Part shown: in pieces, positions 41,865-50,801 of the stretch
Numbering within the stretch: position 1 is the first letter of the stretch
Layout of the letters: each line of letters opens with the position of its first letter
Origin: Lachnospiraceae bacterium G11
GTDB taxonomy: Bacteria > Bacillota > Clostridia > Lachnospirales > Lachnospiraceae
Direction of reading: 5' to 3'
Length of the DNA stretch: 64,000 nucleotides
Assembly (NCBI GenBank): GCA_900103495.1
Contig: FMWZ01000005.1
Coordinates: forward strand, 1-64,000
Program-made: the position numbers and the translations under genes
Notes under the pieces: model-generated
What the model saw: only the letters and a program-made list of their open reading frames with translations
Database searches by the model: none
Told to the model about the DNA's origin: nothing

Positions 41865-42803
41865 ATGGGGGCATTGACTAAGAATACACACAGAAGGAAA
41901 AAAAGAACGTTCTCAGAATGGATAAAAAGTCGAGACGGTCAGAAAGTTCTTGTAATGGTGGCATTTATGGTCGTGCCCCTGATTCTCCTTGCAGTTTTTA
42001 CCTACATTCCCTTTGGCGAGATGGTGAACTTCAGCTTCTATAACATGAAGTACATCGGAGCCAGAAAGTTTGTGGGTCTTAAGAATTACGCCAAGGTTTT
42101 CTCCAGGGATGACTGCTTCGGAGCCCTGAAACTTTCTCTTTATTACATGGGCGGTTCAGTGGTCCAGTTAAGCCTGGCACTTTACCTGGCAACTCTTTTA
42201 AGCTTTAAGGTTAAGGGCGGCAATATTTTTAAGGGATTTATGTTCTTCCCTTTCCTTATTAACGGTATTGCAATCGGTTTTATCTTTAAATTTTTCTATA
42301 CCAGAGGATTCGTGTTTGATACGGTGCTTCAGTGGTGCGGTTTTCAGCTTGATAACCTGCCCTACTGGCTTAAGGATCGAAGCATCAACAACATTTCCCT
42401 GGTGGGCACAAGTGTCTGGAGATACTTTGGACAGAACATGGTGCTTTTCATAGGCGCAATAATGTCCGTGGACAACGAACTTTACGAGGCTGCCATGCTT
42501 GACGGAGCCAACAAGTTCCAGCAGTTCAAGTACATTATCATGCCATCCATTAAGACCATTTTTGTCCTTAACGTTATTCTTTCAATCTCCGGTTCCTTAA
42601 GTGCTTTTGAACCGCCTTACGTTATCACAGATGGTGCAAACGGAACAGGAACATACTTCGTGGTCATGCATGAAATAGCCCATACCCAGCAAAAGGTGGG
42701 ACTGGCCTCCGCCATGGCGGTGGTGCTTCTTGGAATTATATTCCTGGTGACCATATTCCAGAAGCTGTTCTTTAAGTATGTATTCAAGGATTCAACGCAG
42801 TAG
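41865..42803 (+). CDS. Carbohydrate ABC transporter permease (MalF type)
   Basis: A 312-aa inner membrane protein with six hydrophobic segments after a basic N-terminus (HRRKKRTFSEWIKSRDG). The EAA loop is NELYEAAMLDGANKFQQFKY near residue 207. It begins 37 nt after the binding protein, with no terminator between, unlike the two other ABC operons in the window. AAGGAGAGG precedes the ATG. Confidence 0.9.
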   Translation: MGALTKNTHRRKKRTFSEWIKSRDGQKVLVMVAFMVVPLILLAVFTYIPFGEMVNFSFYNMKYIGARKFVGLKNYAKVFSRDDCFGALKLSLYYMGGSVVQLSLALYLATLLSFKVKGGNIFKGFMFFPFLINGIAIGFIFKFFYTRGFVFDTVLQWCGFQLDNLPYWLKDRSINNISLVGTSVWRYFGQNMVLFIGAIMSVDNELYEAAMLDGANKFQQFKYIIMPSIKTIFVLNVILSISGSLSAFEPPYVITDGANGTGTYFVVMHEIAHTQQKVGLASAMAVVLLGIIFLVTIFQKLFFKYVFKDSTQ

Positions 42804-42815
42804 GGGGAGAAGAAA

Positions 42816-43664
42816 ATGACCATATTTGAAAAAGCAGGAAAATACATATTGATTTTTCTTAAATACTTATCGTTATTATTTTTCTCCTTCGTGGCATTAC
42901 TGCCCGTTGTGTCATGTGTGATAACGGCTTTTAAGTCGGACGTGGAATATCAGAACACAAATGTTATGACGCTGCCCGAAAACTGGCTTAATTTCGACAA
43001 CTTCATAAACGCCTTCAACAAGGCGGGAATGGCAAGAGCCTTCATGAACTCTTTGATCATTCTTGTGTGCGTACTTTTGTTTTCAACCATTATCGGAACT
43101 CAGCTGGCCTACGTTTTGAACCGCTTCAAGTTCCCGGGAAACACACTTATAAGGAACCTTTTCCTTTTCGCATCCATGCTTCCCGGCGTAGCAATGCAGA
43201 TTTCCGTATATGAAATCATGTATAAGCTCCACTTCATCAACTCTCTGCCGGGCTACATCGTTATGATGTGCGGCACCGATGTTATAGCGATATACATATA
43301 CATTCAGTTCTTTGAAAACATCGATATCTCCCTGGATGAATCCGCCATAGTAGATGGCGCATCCTATTTTACAATATTCTACAGGATACTCTTCCCCCTT
43401 CTTAAGCCCGCCATCGTTACGGCCTGTATCTTAAAGGGCGTGGGAACCTACAACGAGTATTACTGTGCCAATCTGTACCTTCAGGACAAAAACAAACTGG
43501 CCACGGTCGCCACGTCTTTGTATACCTTCGTGGGACCTTTGGGAAGCAAATATAATCTGATCTGCGCAGGTGTTATAATCTCTCTTTTACCTGCCCTTGT
43601 AGTATTTATCACCTGCCAGAAACAGATTTATTCGGGACTTACCGCAGGAGCGGTCAAGGGTTAG
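42816..43664 (+). CDS. Carbohydrate ABC transporter permease (MalG type)
   Basis: A 282-aa inner membrane protein with six segments and the EAA loop ISLDESAIVDGASYFTIFY near residue 170. The end reads CQKQIYSGLTAGAVKG, usual for this family. It begins 12 nt after the first permease. The ATPase is not encoded here. Confidence 0.9.
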   Translation: MTIFEKAGKYILIFLKYLSLLFFSFVALLPVVSCVITAFKSDVEYQNTNVMTLPENWLNFDNFINAFNKAGMARAFMNSLIILVCVLLFSTIIGTQLAYVLNRFKFPGNTLIRNLFLFASMLPGVAMQISVYEIMYKLHFINSLPGYIVMMCGTDVIAIYIYIQFFENIDISLDESAIVDGASYFTIFYRILFPLLKPAIVTACILKGVGTYNEYYCANLYLQDKNKLATVATSLYTFVGPLGSKYNLICAGVIISLLPALVVFITCQKQIYSGLTAGAVKG

Positions 43665-43666
43665 AA

Positions 43667-44608
43667 ATGCTTGAATCAGTAAAAAGAAATGAAATTTTAA
43701 CGACAAACGGCCAGGGCCTCGACCTTATATTAAAGGGCAGCGAGCTCTGGGCGGAAATCGACACGATTTATGATGAGTTCGAGCCCTGGCTTGCAATCGA
43801 AATAAACGGAGAACCTGTCAGCAGATTTGCCCCCGTAAAGGGAACGAGCAGAATTTGCCTTTATAAGGGTAAAAACTTCGATATCTCAGTAAGGGTCAAA
43901 CTTTACAGAGAAACCCAGGCCATGTTTGATGACAAGGACAATGCCATCATCATAAAAAGCCTTATTACTGACGGAGAAATAAAAGATTACGATGCCTACG
44001 ATTATGTCTTCGAGTTCGTCGGAGACAGCATTACTTCCGGAGAGGGAACCTATGGGGCCCTTGAGGATAATGAGTGGATGCCCTATGTAATGAGCTTTTC
44101 AAGAGCTTATCCCAACCTTGTAAGCAGCGATTTTAACGCGCGGTGTAGTGTCATATCCCAGGGCGGCTGGGGGGTGTATGCCGCCTGGGATAAGAACAAA
44201 GACAACGTTATCCCCCGTATTTACCACCGCTTTCACAATATGGCAAAATCGTCTGAATCTACTGATGCGGTTATCATTAATCTTGGAACCAATGATGCTA
44301 ATTCGCTTCCGGGAGAGACAGAAGGTTTTACCAAAGCTGTTGTTTCTTTCCTTAAAAAAGTAAGGGAAAGCAACCCTAAAGCCCATATTGTATGGGCCTA
44401 CGGAATGGCGGATTATAAGGCGGAGGATGCAATAAGGGCAGCAATTGAGCTATATAAGGCTGAAAGCGGGGATGAAAGGGTAAACTATCTGCGGCTTCCT
44501 GAAGTGACTGCAAAGACCATGGGTTCAAGGAACCATCCTGGAGCGGAGTGTCATCTGGAGGCGGCAAAGACACTGATAAATTATCTTGGAAAATATCTTG
44601 AAATTTAA
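43667..44608 (+). CDS. SGNH-type acetylesterase, CE2-like
   Basis: A 313-aa protein with an N-terminal jelly-roll part (residues 10-105) and a C-terminal SGNH hydrolase domain: FEFVGDSITSGEGTYG near residue 119 with the catalytic serine, INLGTNDAN near 205, and RNHPGAECH near 286 with the final histidine. This two-part layout is that of carbohydrate esterase family 2, which removes acetyl groups from mannan and xylan oligosaccharides. It lacks a signal peptide, so it would act on imported acetylated sugars. It starts 2 nt after the permease stop and is therefore tightly linked to the importer. Confidence 0.78.
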   Translation: MLESVKRNEILTTNGQGLDLILKGSELWAEIDTIYDEFEPWLAIEINGEPVSRFAPVKGTSRICLYKGKNFDISVRVKLYRETQAMFDDKDNAIIIKSLITDGEIKDYDAYDYVFEFVGDSITSGEGTYGALEDNEWMPYVMSFSRAYPNLVSSDFNARCSVISQGGWGVYAAWDKNKDNVIPRIYHRFHNMAKSSESTDAVIINLGTNDANSLPGETEGFTKAVVSFLKKVRESNPKAHIVWAYGMADYKAEDAIRAAIELYKAESGDERVNYLRLPEVTAKTMGSRNHPGAECHLEAAKTLINYLGKYLEI

Positions 44609-44628
44609 CTAAATTTACTTAATTCTCT

Positions 44629-44657
44629 TTGTAAAGTAATTTTATCTATGGTACGAT
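44629..44657 (+). promoter_or_regulatory. Promoter of the LacI-kinase-epimerase genes
   Basis: TTGTAA (44629-44634), a 17-bp spacer and TACGAT (44652-44657) lie upstream of the lacI-type gene. TTTACTTAA (44613-44621) lies just before the -35 and may be bound by the regulator itself. Confidence 0.5.
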
Positions 44658-44691
44658 AATTAAGGTTATTATTCTTGTAAGGAGAAGCGAA

Positions 44692-45699
44692 ATGATTAGA
44701 AAAAGTGTTACCATGGGTGATGTTGCTAAAGAGCTGGGAGTCAGCACGGTTTCCGTGTCCAAGGCCCTTACCGGCAAGGAAGGTGTCAGCGATTCAGTCC
44801 GCGAACTGATAGTCAAAAAAGCGGAGGAAATGGGATATCACTACACCGGAAGCAAGAAGGAGAAGACCGGCGAAGGCCACAACATCGGCATTATCATAAG
44901 TGAGCACTTTATCACAAAGGATGCTTACTACAGCAGACTTCACGAGAAGACAATGATGATGCTTTCGGCTCAGAAGCAAATGGGAATGCTGGAGATCATT
45001 GTAAGGCAGAAGGAGAAGGATTTAGAGCCTCCTGCACTTCTTACAACCGACAGGATAGAGGGAATGATAGTACTGGGACAGATGTCCAAGAAGTACTTAA
45101 ACATGCTTAAAACATTCAACAAGCCCATCCTTTACATGGACTTCTATGACGAGGATATTCAGGAAGACGCAGTTATCAGTGACAGCGTATTCGGCTCCGG
45201 AATTTTAACCAATTACCTTATTCATAAGGGACATAAAGAGATTGCTTTTGTTGGAAGCATAAGAAGCACCAGCAGCATCATGGACAGATATATCGGCTAC
45301 TATAAGTCGATGCTTGCGGCAGGCCTTGAGACAAAGAAAGAATGGCTTATTGAGGACCGTGATGATGAGGGTGATAAGATAGAGCTGATTTTACCAAAGA
45401 AGATGCCCACGGCCTTTGTGTGCAACTCCGACGCAGTGGCCTTCGATCTGGTGAAGAAGCTTCAGAAGGAAGGCTATCGTGTGCCTGAGGATATTTCCGT
45501 GGTGGGCTTTGATAACTTCATTTATTCGGAGATGAGTTCCCCGAAGATTACAACTTACGGCGTTGATACGGACGCCATGGTTATAAACGCCATAAGAATA
45601 ATACTTGAGAAAATTGAGAATCCGAATTACTCCGTAGGGCGTGTGCTGGTGGCAGGAACCCTTATTGAGAGACATTCGGTGAAGCCTTTGGAGGCTTAG
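44692..45699 (+). CDS. LacI-family transcriptional regulator
   Basis: A 335-aa repressor. The N-terminal DNA-binding part reads TMGDVAKELGVSTVSVSKAL with the hinge helix region soon after; the rest is a periplasmic-binding-protein-like effector domain (HNIGIIISEHFITKDAYYSR, RIEGMIVLGQMSKKYLNM, DISVVGFDNFIYSEM). It lies between the importer operon and the kinase/epimerase genes and probably represses both, possibly through TTACTTAA-type sites. The effector is likely a manno-oligosaccharide or mannose derivative. AAGGAGAAG precedes the ATG. Confidence 0.9.
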   Translation: MIRKSVTMGDVAKELGVSTVSVSKALTGKEGVSDSVRELIVKKAEEMGYHYTGSKKEKTGEGHNIGIIISEHFITKDAYYSRLHEKTMMMLSAQKQMGMLEIIVRQKEKDLEPPALLTTDRIEGMIVLGQMSKKYLNMLKTFNKPILYMDFYDEDIQEDAVISDSVFGSGILTNYLIHKGHKEIAFVGSIRSTSSIMDRYIGYYKSMLAAGLETKKEWLIEDRDDEGDKIELILPKKMPTAFVCNSDAVAFDLVKKLQKEGYRVPEDISVVGFDNFIYSEMSSPKITTYGVDTDAMVINAIRIILEKIENPNYSVGRVLVAGTLIERHSVKPLEA

Positions 45700-45706
45700 T
45701 GAAGAT

Positions 45707-46648
45707 ATGAAAATACTTTGTATCGGCGAGATGCTGATTGATTTTACTCCTGTAAAGGGAATGGATAATTCCTATACTGCAAATCCCGGCGGAGCTCCCG
45801 CCAATGTGGCTGTCAGTGCTGCCAGAAACGAAATTGAGGCAGGCTTTTTAGGGAAACTTGGAAACGACGATTTCGGAAGACTCCTTGTTAATACCTTAAA
45901 GAAGGATAAGGTGGAGATTCTGGTCCCTGATTTAACTGATGAAGCCACCACTACTCTGGCTTTTGTAACTTTGGATGAGAGTGGAGACCGCTCTTTTACC
46001 TTTGCAAGAAAGCCCGGTGCGGACATGCTTTTGTCCGAAGATGATGTGGCAAAGGTGGATTTCAGTAAATGGGACCTTGTCCATGCAGGCAGCGTAAGCC
46101 AGTCGGGATTACCTGAGAGAGATGCGGTTTTGACTGCATTAAAGAAAGCCAGGGAACTTGGCAAAATCGTCAGCTTCGACATTAACTACAGAGACAAAAT
46201 CTGGAGCTTTGAAGATTGCAAGAGAGAGTCCGAAAAGATTTTTCCTTTGGCGGATTTACTTAAGATTTCCGATGAGGAACTGGATTTTGTGGGAGGAGAG
46301 GATAACATCCCTTCCTTCATGAGTGAGAATGATATTACGGTTATTGTCCTTACCTTGGGCGGGGACGGTGCCAGAATTTATTTCAGAAATAACGGGAAAG
46401 TTCAACAGGCAAATATTCCTGCCATGAAGGTTAAGGTCGTAGATACCACCGGTGCAGGAGATGCCTACTGGGGAGGCTTCCTTTCAAGCTTACTTCGTCA
46501 GGGAGTAAAGAATACAAAAGACATCACAATGGAGATTCTTGAAACCGCCGGAAGATACGGCGCTGTTTCAGGCGGACTTTGTGTGGAAAAACCCGGTGGA
46601 ATTCCGGCATTACCGACTCTTAAGGAGATAGAGAGGGCTAAGGCATAA
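45707..46648 (+). CDS. Fructokinase (PfkB/ribokinase family)
   Basis: A 313-aa sugar kinase starting MKILCIGEMLIDFTPVKG. NPGGAPANVAVSAARN near 27 and DRSFTFARKPGADMLLSEDD near 93 are typical of fructokinases of the ScrK type. The anion hole DTTGAGDAYWGGFL near 246 holds the catalytic aspartate. It phosphorylates fructose to fructose 6-phosphate in the cytosol. Next to an AGE isomerase it completes a mannose-to-fructose-to-fructose 6-phosphate route. It starts 7 nt after the LacI gene and overlaps the next gene by one base. Confidence 0.88.
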   Translation: MKILCIGEMLIDFTPVKGMDNSYTANPGGAPANVAVSAARNEIEAGFLGKLGNDDFGRLLVNTLKKDKVEILVPDLTDEATTTLAFVTLDESGDRSFTFARKPGADMLLSEDDVAKVDFSKWDLVHAGSVSQSGLPERDAVLTALKKARELGKIVSFDINYRDKIWSFEDCKRESEKIFPLADLLKISDEELDFVGGEDNIPSFMSENDITVIVLTLGGDGARIYFRNNGKVQQANIPAMKVKVVDTTGAGDAYWGGFLSSLLRQGVKNTKDITMEILETAGRYGAVSGGLCVEKPGGIPALPTLKEIERAKA

Positions 46649-47907
46649 TGAACAGCAAATATGTTTTGGATACACCGGAAAATAAAGAGTTTTTAAATGA
46701 GGGGGCCCTGGGCCTTCTTAATTTTGGGCGAAGATTCCCTTCTCCCGGGGGCGGAAGCTACTATCTTGGGGACGACGGAACCCCCTGGAAGGACAGAAAC
46801 AGGGAGACCTGGATCACCTGTCGTATGGCTCATGTTTACAGCATGGGAGCCATGATGGGAGTGGATGGATGTAAGGAACTTGCCGAAGCTGCCATCAAGG
46901 GCTTAAGAGGAGAACTTCACGACAAGGTTAACGGTGGATGGTATGCCGGCTTGACCTGTGATAACGAGATTGTTCCCACCAAGCAGTGCTATGCCCATGC
47001 CTTTGTGATACTGGCTTCTTCAAGCGCCCTCCTTGCGGGAATTGATGGGGCTAGAGAGCTTTTTGAGGAAGCTCTTTCAACCTATGATAAGTATTTTTGG
47101 AACGAGGAAGAGGGCCTTTCCTGCGACACCTGGAACACGGAATTTACGGTGCTTGACGAGTATCGCGGAATAAATGCCAACATGCACACTGTGGAAGCTT
47201 TTCTTGCTGCAGCAGACGCTTTTGAGGCGCTTGGCTCAAGTCCCGAAGATAAGGAGAAAGTCCTTAAATACAGAAACAGAGCGGGAAGAATTATTGACCA
47301 CGTTTTGGAGTGGGCTAAATATAACGATTACAGGATTCCCGAGCACTTTACCGTGGACTGGAAGCCTGACCTTGATAAGAACAAGGAGAAACCTGACGAT
47401 CCCTTTAAGCCCTTTGGTGCCACACCGGGCCATGGAATCGAGTGGGCAAGACTGGTGGCCCAATGGGCACTTAGCGCCAAGCCTGACAAAAAGGATGATT
47501 ATGTGGACAGTGCCTGCAGACTTTACGGCAGAGCTGTGAAGGATGGCTGGAATGCCGATGGTGCCGAAGGAATCGTTTATACAACAGATTGGGAAGGTAA
47601 ACCTGTGGTCAGAGACAGAATGCACTGGACCTTGGCAGAGGCCATTAATACTTCCGCAGTTCTCTTCAGACTTACGGGACAGGGCAAATACAAGGATGAC
47701 TACGCCGCATTTATGAAGTACCTGGACAATGTGGTTTTGGACCATTTAACAGGTTCCTGGTTCCATCAGCTTGATGAGAACAATGAGTTAAAGGGAACAG
47801 TATGGCCCGGCAAATCGGATGTTTACCACGCTTTCCAGGCAATGCTTATTCCTTATAACAGAGAGGATTATTCAATAGCAAGAGCTGTATTTGAGAGTAC
47901 AAAATAG
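46648..47907 (+). CDS. AGE-family isomerase, YihS/mannose isomerase-like
   Basis: A 419-aa cytosolic alpha/alpha-barrel protein of the N-acylglucosamine 2-epimerase superfamily. RNRETWITCRMAHVYSMGAM near 49, YRGINANMHTVEAFLAA near 172, TPGHGIEWARLVAQWAL near 259 and GTVWPGKSDVYHAFQAMLIP near 390 match the histidine-rich active-site layout of YihS-type aldose-ketose isomerases (mannose to fructose, or sulfoquinovose to sulfofructose). No sulfofructose pathway genes are nearby and the partner is a fructokinase, so mannose isomerase is favoured. Confidence 0.78.
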   Translation: MNSKYVLDTPENKEFLNEGALGLLNFGRRFPSPGGGSYYLGDDGTPWKDRNRETWITCRMAHVYSMGAMMGVDGCKELAEAAIKGLRGELHDKVNGGWYAGLTCDNEIVPTKQCYAHAFVILASSSALLAGIDGARELFEEALSTYDKYFWNEEEGLSCDTWNTEFTVLDEYRGINANMHTVEAFLAAADAFEALGSSPEDKEKVLKYRNRAGRIIDHVLEWAKYNDYRIPEHFTVDWKPDLDKNKEKPDDPFKPFGATPGHGIEWARLVAQWALSAKPDKKDDYVDSACRLYGRAVKDGWNADGAEGIVYTTDWEGKPVVRDRMHWTLAEAINTSAVLFRLTGQGKYKDDYAAFMKYLDNVVLDHLTGSWFHQLDENNELKGTVWPGKSDVYHAFQAMLIPYNREDYSIARAVFESTK

Positions 47908-47928
47908 TTTTTTTTTAGGGGTTACGCT

Positions 47929-49161
47929 ATGTTTGATACCATGAAGAAGGAGATGTATGCTCACCTTACCGGTGGGATTATCCCCTTTTGGAAGAACTTA
48001 AGGGACGATGAATATGGGGGATACTACGGGCTTTTGTCCTTTGATCTGAAGTTGGATAAAAGCGCCATAAAGGGCTGTATCCTTAACAGTAGAATCCTGT
48101 GGTTTTTCTCAAACGCTTATATGTTAATTAAAGACAGGAGCCTTTTGGAGGAGGCGAAGCACGCCTACGATTTCCTTAAGAAGTACTGCATCGACAACAT
48201 AAACGGCGGTGTTTACTGGGCTCTTAAATATGACGGAGTGATAGAGGATGACACCAAGCACACCTATAACCAGGCCTTTGCAATATATGCACTGTCATCC
48301 TATTTTGATGCTTCCAAAAACACCGAGGCCCTGAAACTTGCCTATGAATTAAGGAAAACCATAGAGGAAAAGTGCAGGGACGAATCAGGCTATCTTGAGG
48401 CCTTTACCAGAGACTTTCATCCTGCAGGCAACGAGAAACTTTCGGAGAACGGAGTGGAAGCGGGGCGAACCATGAACACCCTTCTTCACGTTTTCGAGGC
48501 CTACACGGAATACTTAAGGGTCATCAAAGAAAACGACATCTGCCTTGATTACTGCGGAATCCCTGAGGATGAGCCCGAGGCCGTTTCCCGGGACATCAGA
48601 TTTATTCTTGATATTTTTTCTGGTAAAATCTACAACCCCTCCCTTTCAAGACAGGAGGTATTTTTCGACAAGGATTACAATTCATTGATCGATTTGCACT
48701 CCTACGGTCACGATATAGAAACCTCTTGGCTTACGGACAGGGGCCTTGATATTCTTGACGATGGAAAATACAAGGGACTTATAAGCCCCATAACAATGGA
48801 TCTTGCTGAGAATGTATATGAAACCGCCTATGTGAATCATTCGCTTCTCAATGAGAATGAGGCCGGAGTGGACGATACCACAAGGATCTGGTGGGTTCAG
48901 GCGGAGGCGGTTCTTGGATTTGCCAATGCAGCCAAGAAGGCATTAAGAGAGGGAAACAGCGCAGAGGCATTTAAATTTGCCGACGCCGCCGAGGATATCT
49001 GGAAATACATAAAGAAGAATATGATTGATCAAAGAACCGGCAAGGAGTGGTACTCCCAGGTTGATAAGGACGGACTTCCAAAGAACCTTCCCATTGTGGA
49101 ACCGTGGAAATGTCCCTATCATAACGGCCGCATGTGCATCAATATTCTTCACGATTTATAA
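47929..49161 (+). CDS. Cellobiose/mannobiose 2-epimerase (AGE family)
   Basis: A 410-aa cytosolic AGE-superfamily protein. GRTMNTLLHVFEAYTEYLRV near 183, DLHSYGHDIETSWL near 255 and TRIWWVQAEAVLGFANAA near 318 match cellobiose 2-epimerases, which turn the reducing-end glucose or mannose of a beta-linked disaccharide into its C2 epimer. In mannan pathways this makes mannosyl-glucose for a GH130 phosphorylase; no GH130 gene is in the window. The gene starts 21 nt after the other AGE gene, and both are probably co-transcribed. Confidence 0.82.
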   Translation: MFDTMKKEMYAHLTGGIIPFWKNLRDDEYGGYYGLLSFDLKLDKSAIKGCILNSRILWFFSNAYMLIKDRSLLEEAKHAYDFLKKYCIDNINGGVYWALKYDGVIEDDTKHTYNQAFAIYALSSYFDASKNTEALKLAYELRKTIEEKCRDESGYLEAFTRDFHPAGNEKLSENGVEAGRTMNTLLHVFEAYTEYLRVIKENDICLDYCGIPEDEPEAVSRDIRFILDIFSGKIYNPSLSRQEVFFDKDYNSLIDLHSYGHDIETSWLTDRGLDILDDGKYKGLISPITMDLAENVYETAYVNHSLLNENEAGVDDTTRIWWVQAEAVLGFANAAKKALREGNSAEAFKFADAAEDIWKYIKKNMIDQRTGKEWYSQVDKDGLPKNLPIVEPWKCPYHNGRMCINILHDL

Positions 49162-49256
49162 AACTCACCAAGATTAGACAAAAAATAACAAGATTAGAAA
49201 TAGTAAATGGGAATCCCTTCATAATACAATTGACTTGTAGAAAGGGAGGGATTCTC

Positions 49257-50765
49257 ATGAAAAAGAGATTATTATCAGTATTACTTTGTGCGGTAATGAC
49301 CGCATCTTTAATTGCATGTTCTGCAAGTACCCCACAAACCACAACCGAAAAGGCTGGTGAAGAAACCGCCACAGAAGAGGTGACAGAGCCTGAAACTGCG
49401 CCAACTGAAGCTCCTGAAGCTGAAGCCACAGAGGAAGCAGACCCCAGGTTTGAAAAGGGTGGCAAGCAGATTATCACTTACTATCCAAACTGGAACCTTG
49501 GAAGCAAAGATGCCAAAGCAGGCGGAGAAGTTGGAAGCATAGCCTGGGATTCCGTAACAATGGTTAACCACGCTTTCTTCGAAGTTTTCCCCGATGACGG
49601 AACCACAGATTCAACCTTTGACTGGAGGGCTTCAGGCAAAGAGCCCAGGACCAAATTTGCCTGTGTTTCCACCTATCCTGAGGCTGACTTTGAGGATCAG
49701 GAGAAATCTGAACTTAACGATTCCCCAAGAAACCACTTTACCCAGTATGGAATATATGCAGAAAAATACCCCGACGTGAAGATTATGATATCTGTGGGTG
49801 GATGGAGCGACAGCGGTTTTTTCTCAGAGATGTGTTATACCCCTGAGGGACGTACAAGCTTCATCGACAGCTGTGTTGAGCTGATGAAGGAGTACCCTTG
49901 GATTGCGGGAATTGATATAGACTGGGAGTATCCTGCAGGTGACCCCGACGGTGAGAGATGGCCCGAGGATGATTCCGATGAAGGCTGCCCTATCTGGGGA
50001 ACTCCCAAGGAGGACAACGAGAATTATGCGGCTCTTTTGAAGGAAATGAGAGAGAGATTTACCGCGGAATTCGGTGAGGGAGAGAAGCTTATAACTTCCT
50101 GTGCATCCGGTTCCACGGGTTGGACTCTTCCCTGCCAGGATTGGCCGGCCTTTGAGCCCTATTTGGATTTCATTAACATAATGACCTATGATCTGGCCGG
50201 AAACTGGGACGGAGTCACAGGCCATGCCTCCAGCACATCCCTTACAAAGAGCGGCATCGCCTACTTTGTAAACAGAGGAATGCCTGCATCAAAGATTAAC
50301 ATCGGCTCACCTATGTACACCACCTGGTTTAAGATTAAGGCCGATGAGATACCTTCAAGCGTTGTAAATGTTGAGATCGATACCACGGCTCACTATAACG
50401 GAGATTCCGCAACGGTTGATGATACCCAGGCCTGGGAAAAGGAAGCCGTAAAGGGCTACACCTATAATCTTGAGGGCGATGCATATGTATTCGGTGAGAA
50501 ATTTGATAACTCCGATAACGGAGCAAAGACCGGATGGAACTTTGGTTATGACAAGGTGGCAGGGGCTACATATCTTTATAACAACGACCCCGAATCAGAG
50601 TACTACGGATGGTACGTTTCCTACGAAAATCCGCTGACTCTACAGCTTAAGCTTGATATGATTCAGCGCTACAAATGTGCCGGAATTATCGTATGGGAAT
50701 CCTCTCAGGATACGGAGGACCATCTGATGATAAGCCATATGGGTGAATTTTTAAACGGAAAATAG
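49257..50765 (+). CDS. Glycoside hydrolase family 18 lipoprotein (chitinase-like)
   Basis: A 502-aa surface lipoprotein with signal peptide and lipobox at C21 (ASLIAC), a Thr/Glu-rich linker (25-60) and a GH18 barrel. IMISVGGWSDSG near 178 is the SxGG strand, and GIDIDWEYP carries the DxxDxDxE catalytic motif with proton donor E224. NIMTYDLAGNW and the final VWESSQDTED complete the barrel. It would cut chitin or N-glycan-like GlcNAc polymers at the cell surface. The start at 49257 follows AAAGGGAGGG; the longer upstream reading overlaps the epimerase gene. Its link to the sugar locus before it is unclear. Confidence 0.88.
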   Translation: MKKRLLSVLLCAVMTASLIACSASTPQTTTEKAGEETATEEVTEPETAPTEAPEAEATEEADPRFEKGGKQIITYYPNWNLGSKDAKAGGEVGSIAWDSVTMVNHAFFEVFPDDGTTDSTFDWRASGKEPRTKFACVSTYPEADFEDQEKSELNDSPRNHFTQYGIYAEKYPDVKIMISVGGWSDSGFFSEMCYTPEGRTSFIDSCVELMKEYPWIAGIDIDWEYPAGDPDGERWPEDDSDEGCPIWGTPKEDNENYAALLKEMRERFTAEFGEGEKLITSCASGSTGWTLPCQDWPAFEPYLDFINIMTYDLAGNWDGVTGHASSTSLTKSGIAYFVNRGMPASKINIGSPMYTTWFKIKADEIPSSVVNVEIDTTAHYNGDSATVDDTQAWEKEAVKGYTYNLEGDAYVFGEKFDNSDNGAKTGWNFGYDKVAGATYLYNNDPESEYYGWYVSYENPLTLQLKLDMIQRYKCAGIIVWESSQDTEDHLMISHMGEFLNGK

Positions 50766-50766
50766 T

Positions 50767-50794
50767 TTGTTTTTCCCGTATAAATATGTATAAT
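50767..50794 (+). promoter_or_regulatory. Promoter very close to the GGDEF gene start
   Basis: TTGTTT (50767-50772), a 16-bp spacer and a perfect TATAAT (50789-50794) end only 7 nt before the ATG at 50802. The transcript should begin at or next to the start codon, giving a leaderless or nearly leaderless mRNA. Confidence 0.6.
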
Positions 50795-50801
50795 AGGTAG
50801 C

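Noticed and set aside
45707-49161. Sulfoquinovose pathway (YihS/YihV-like pair)
   Set aside because: The kinase has fructokinase signatures and no transaldolase, aldolase or GH31 sulfoquinovosidase gene is present; mannose use fits better.
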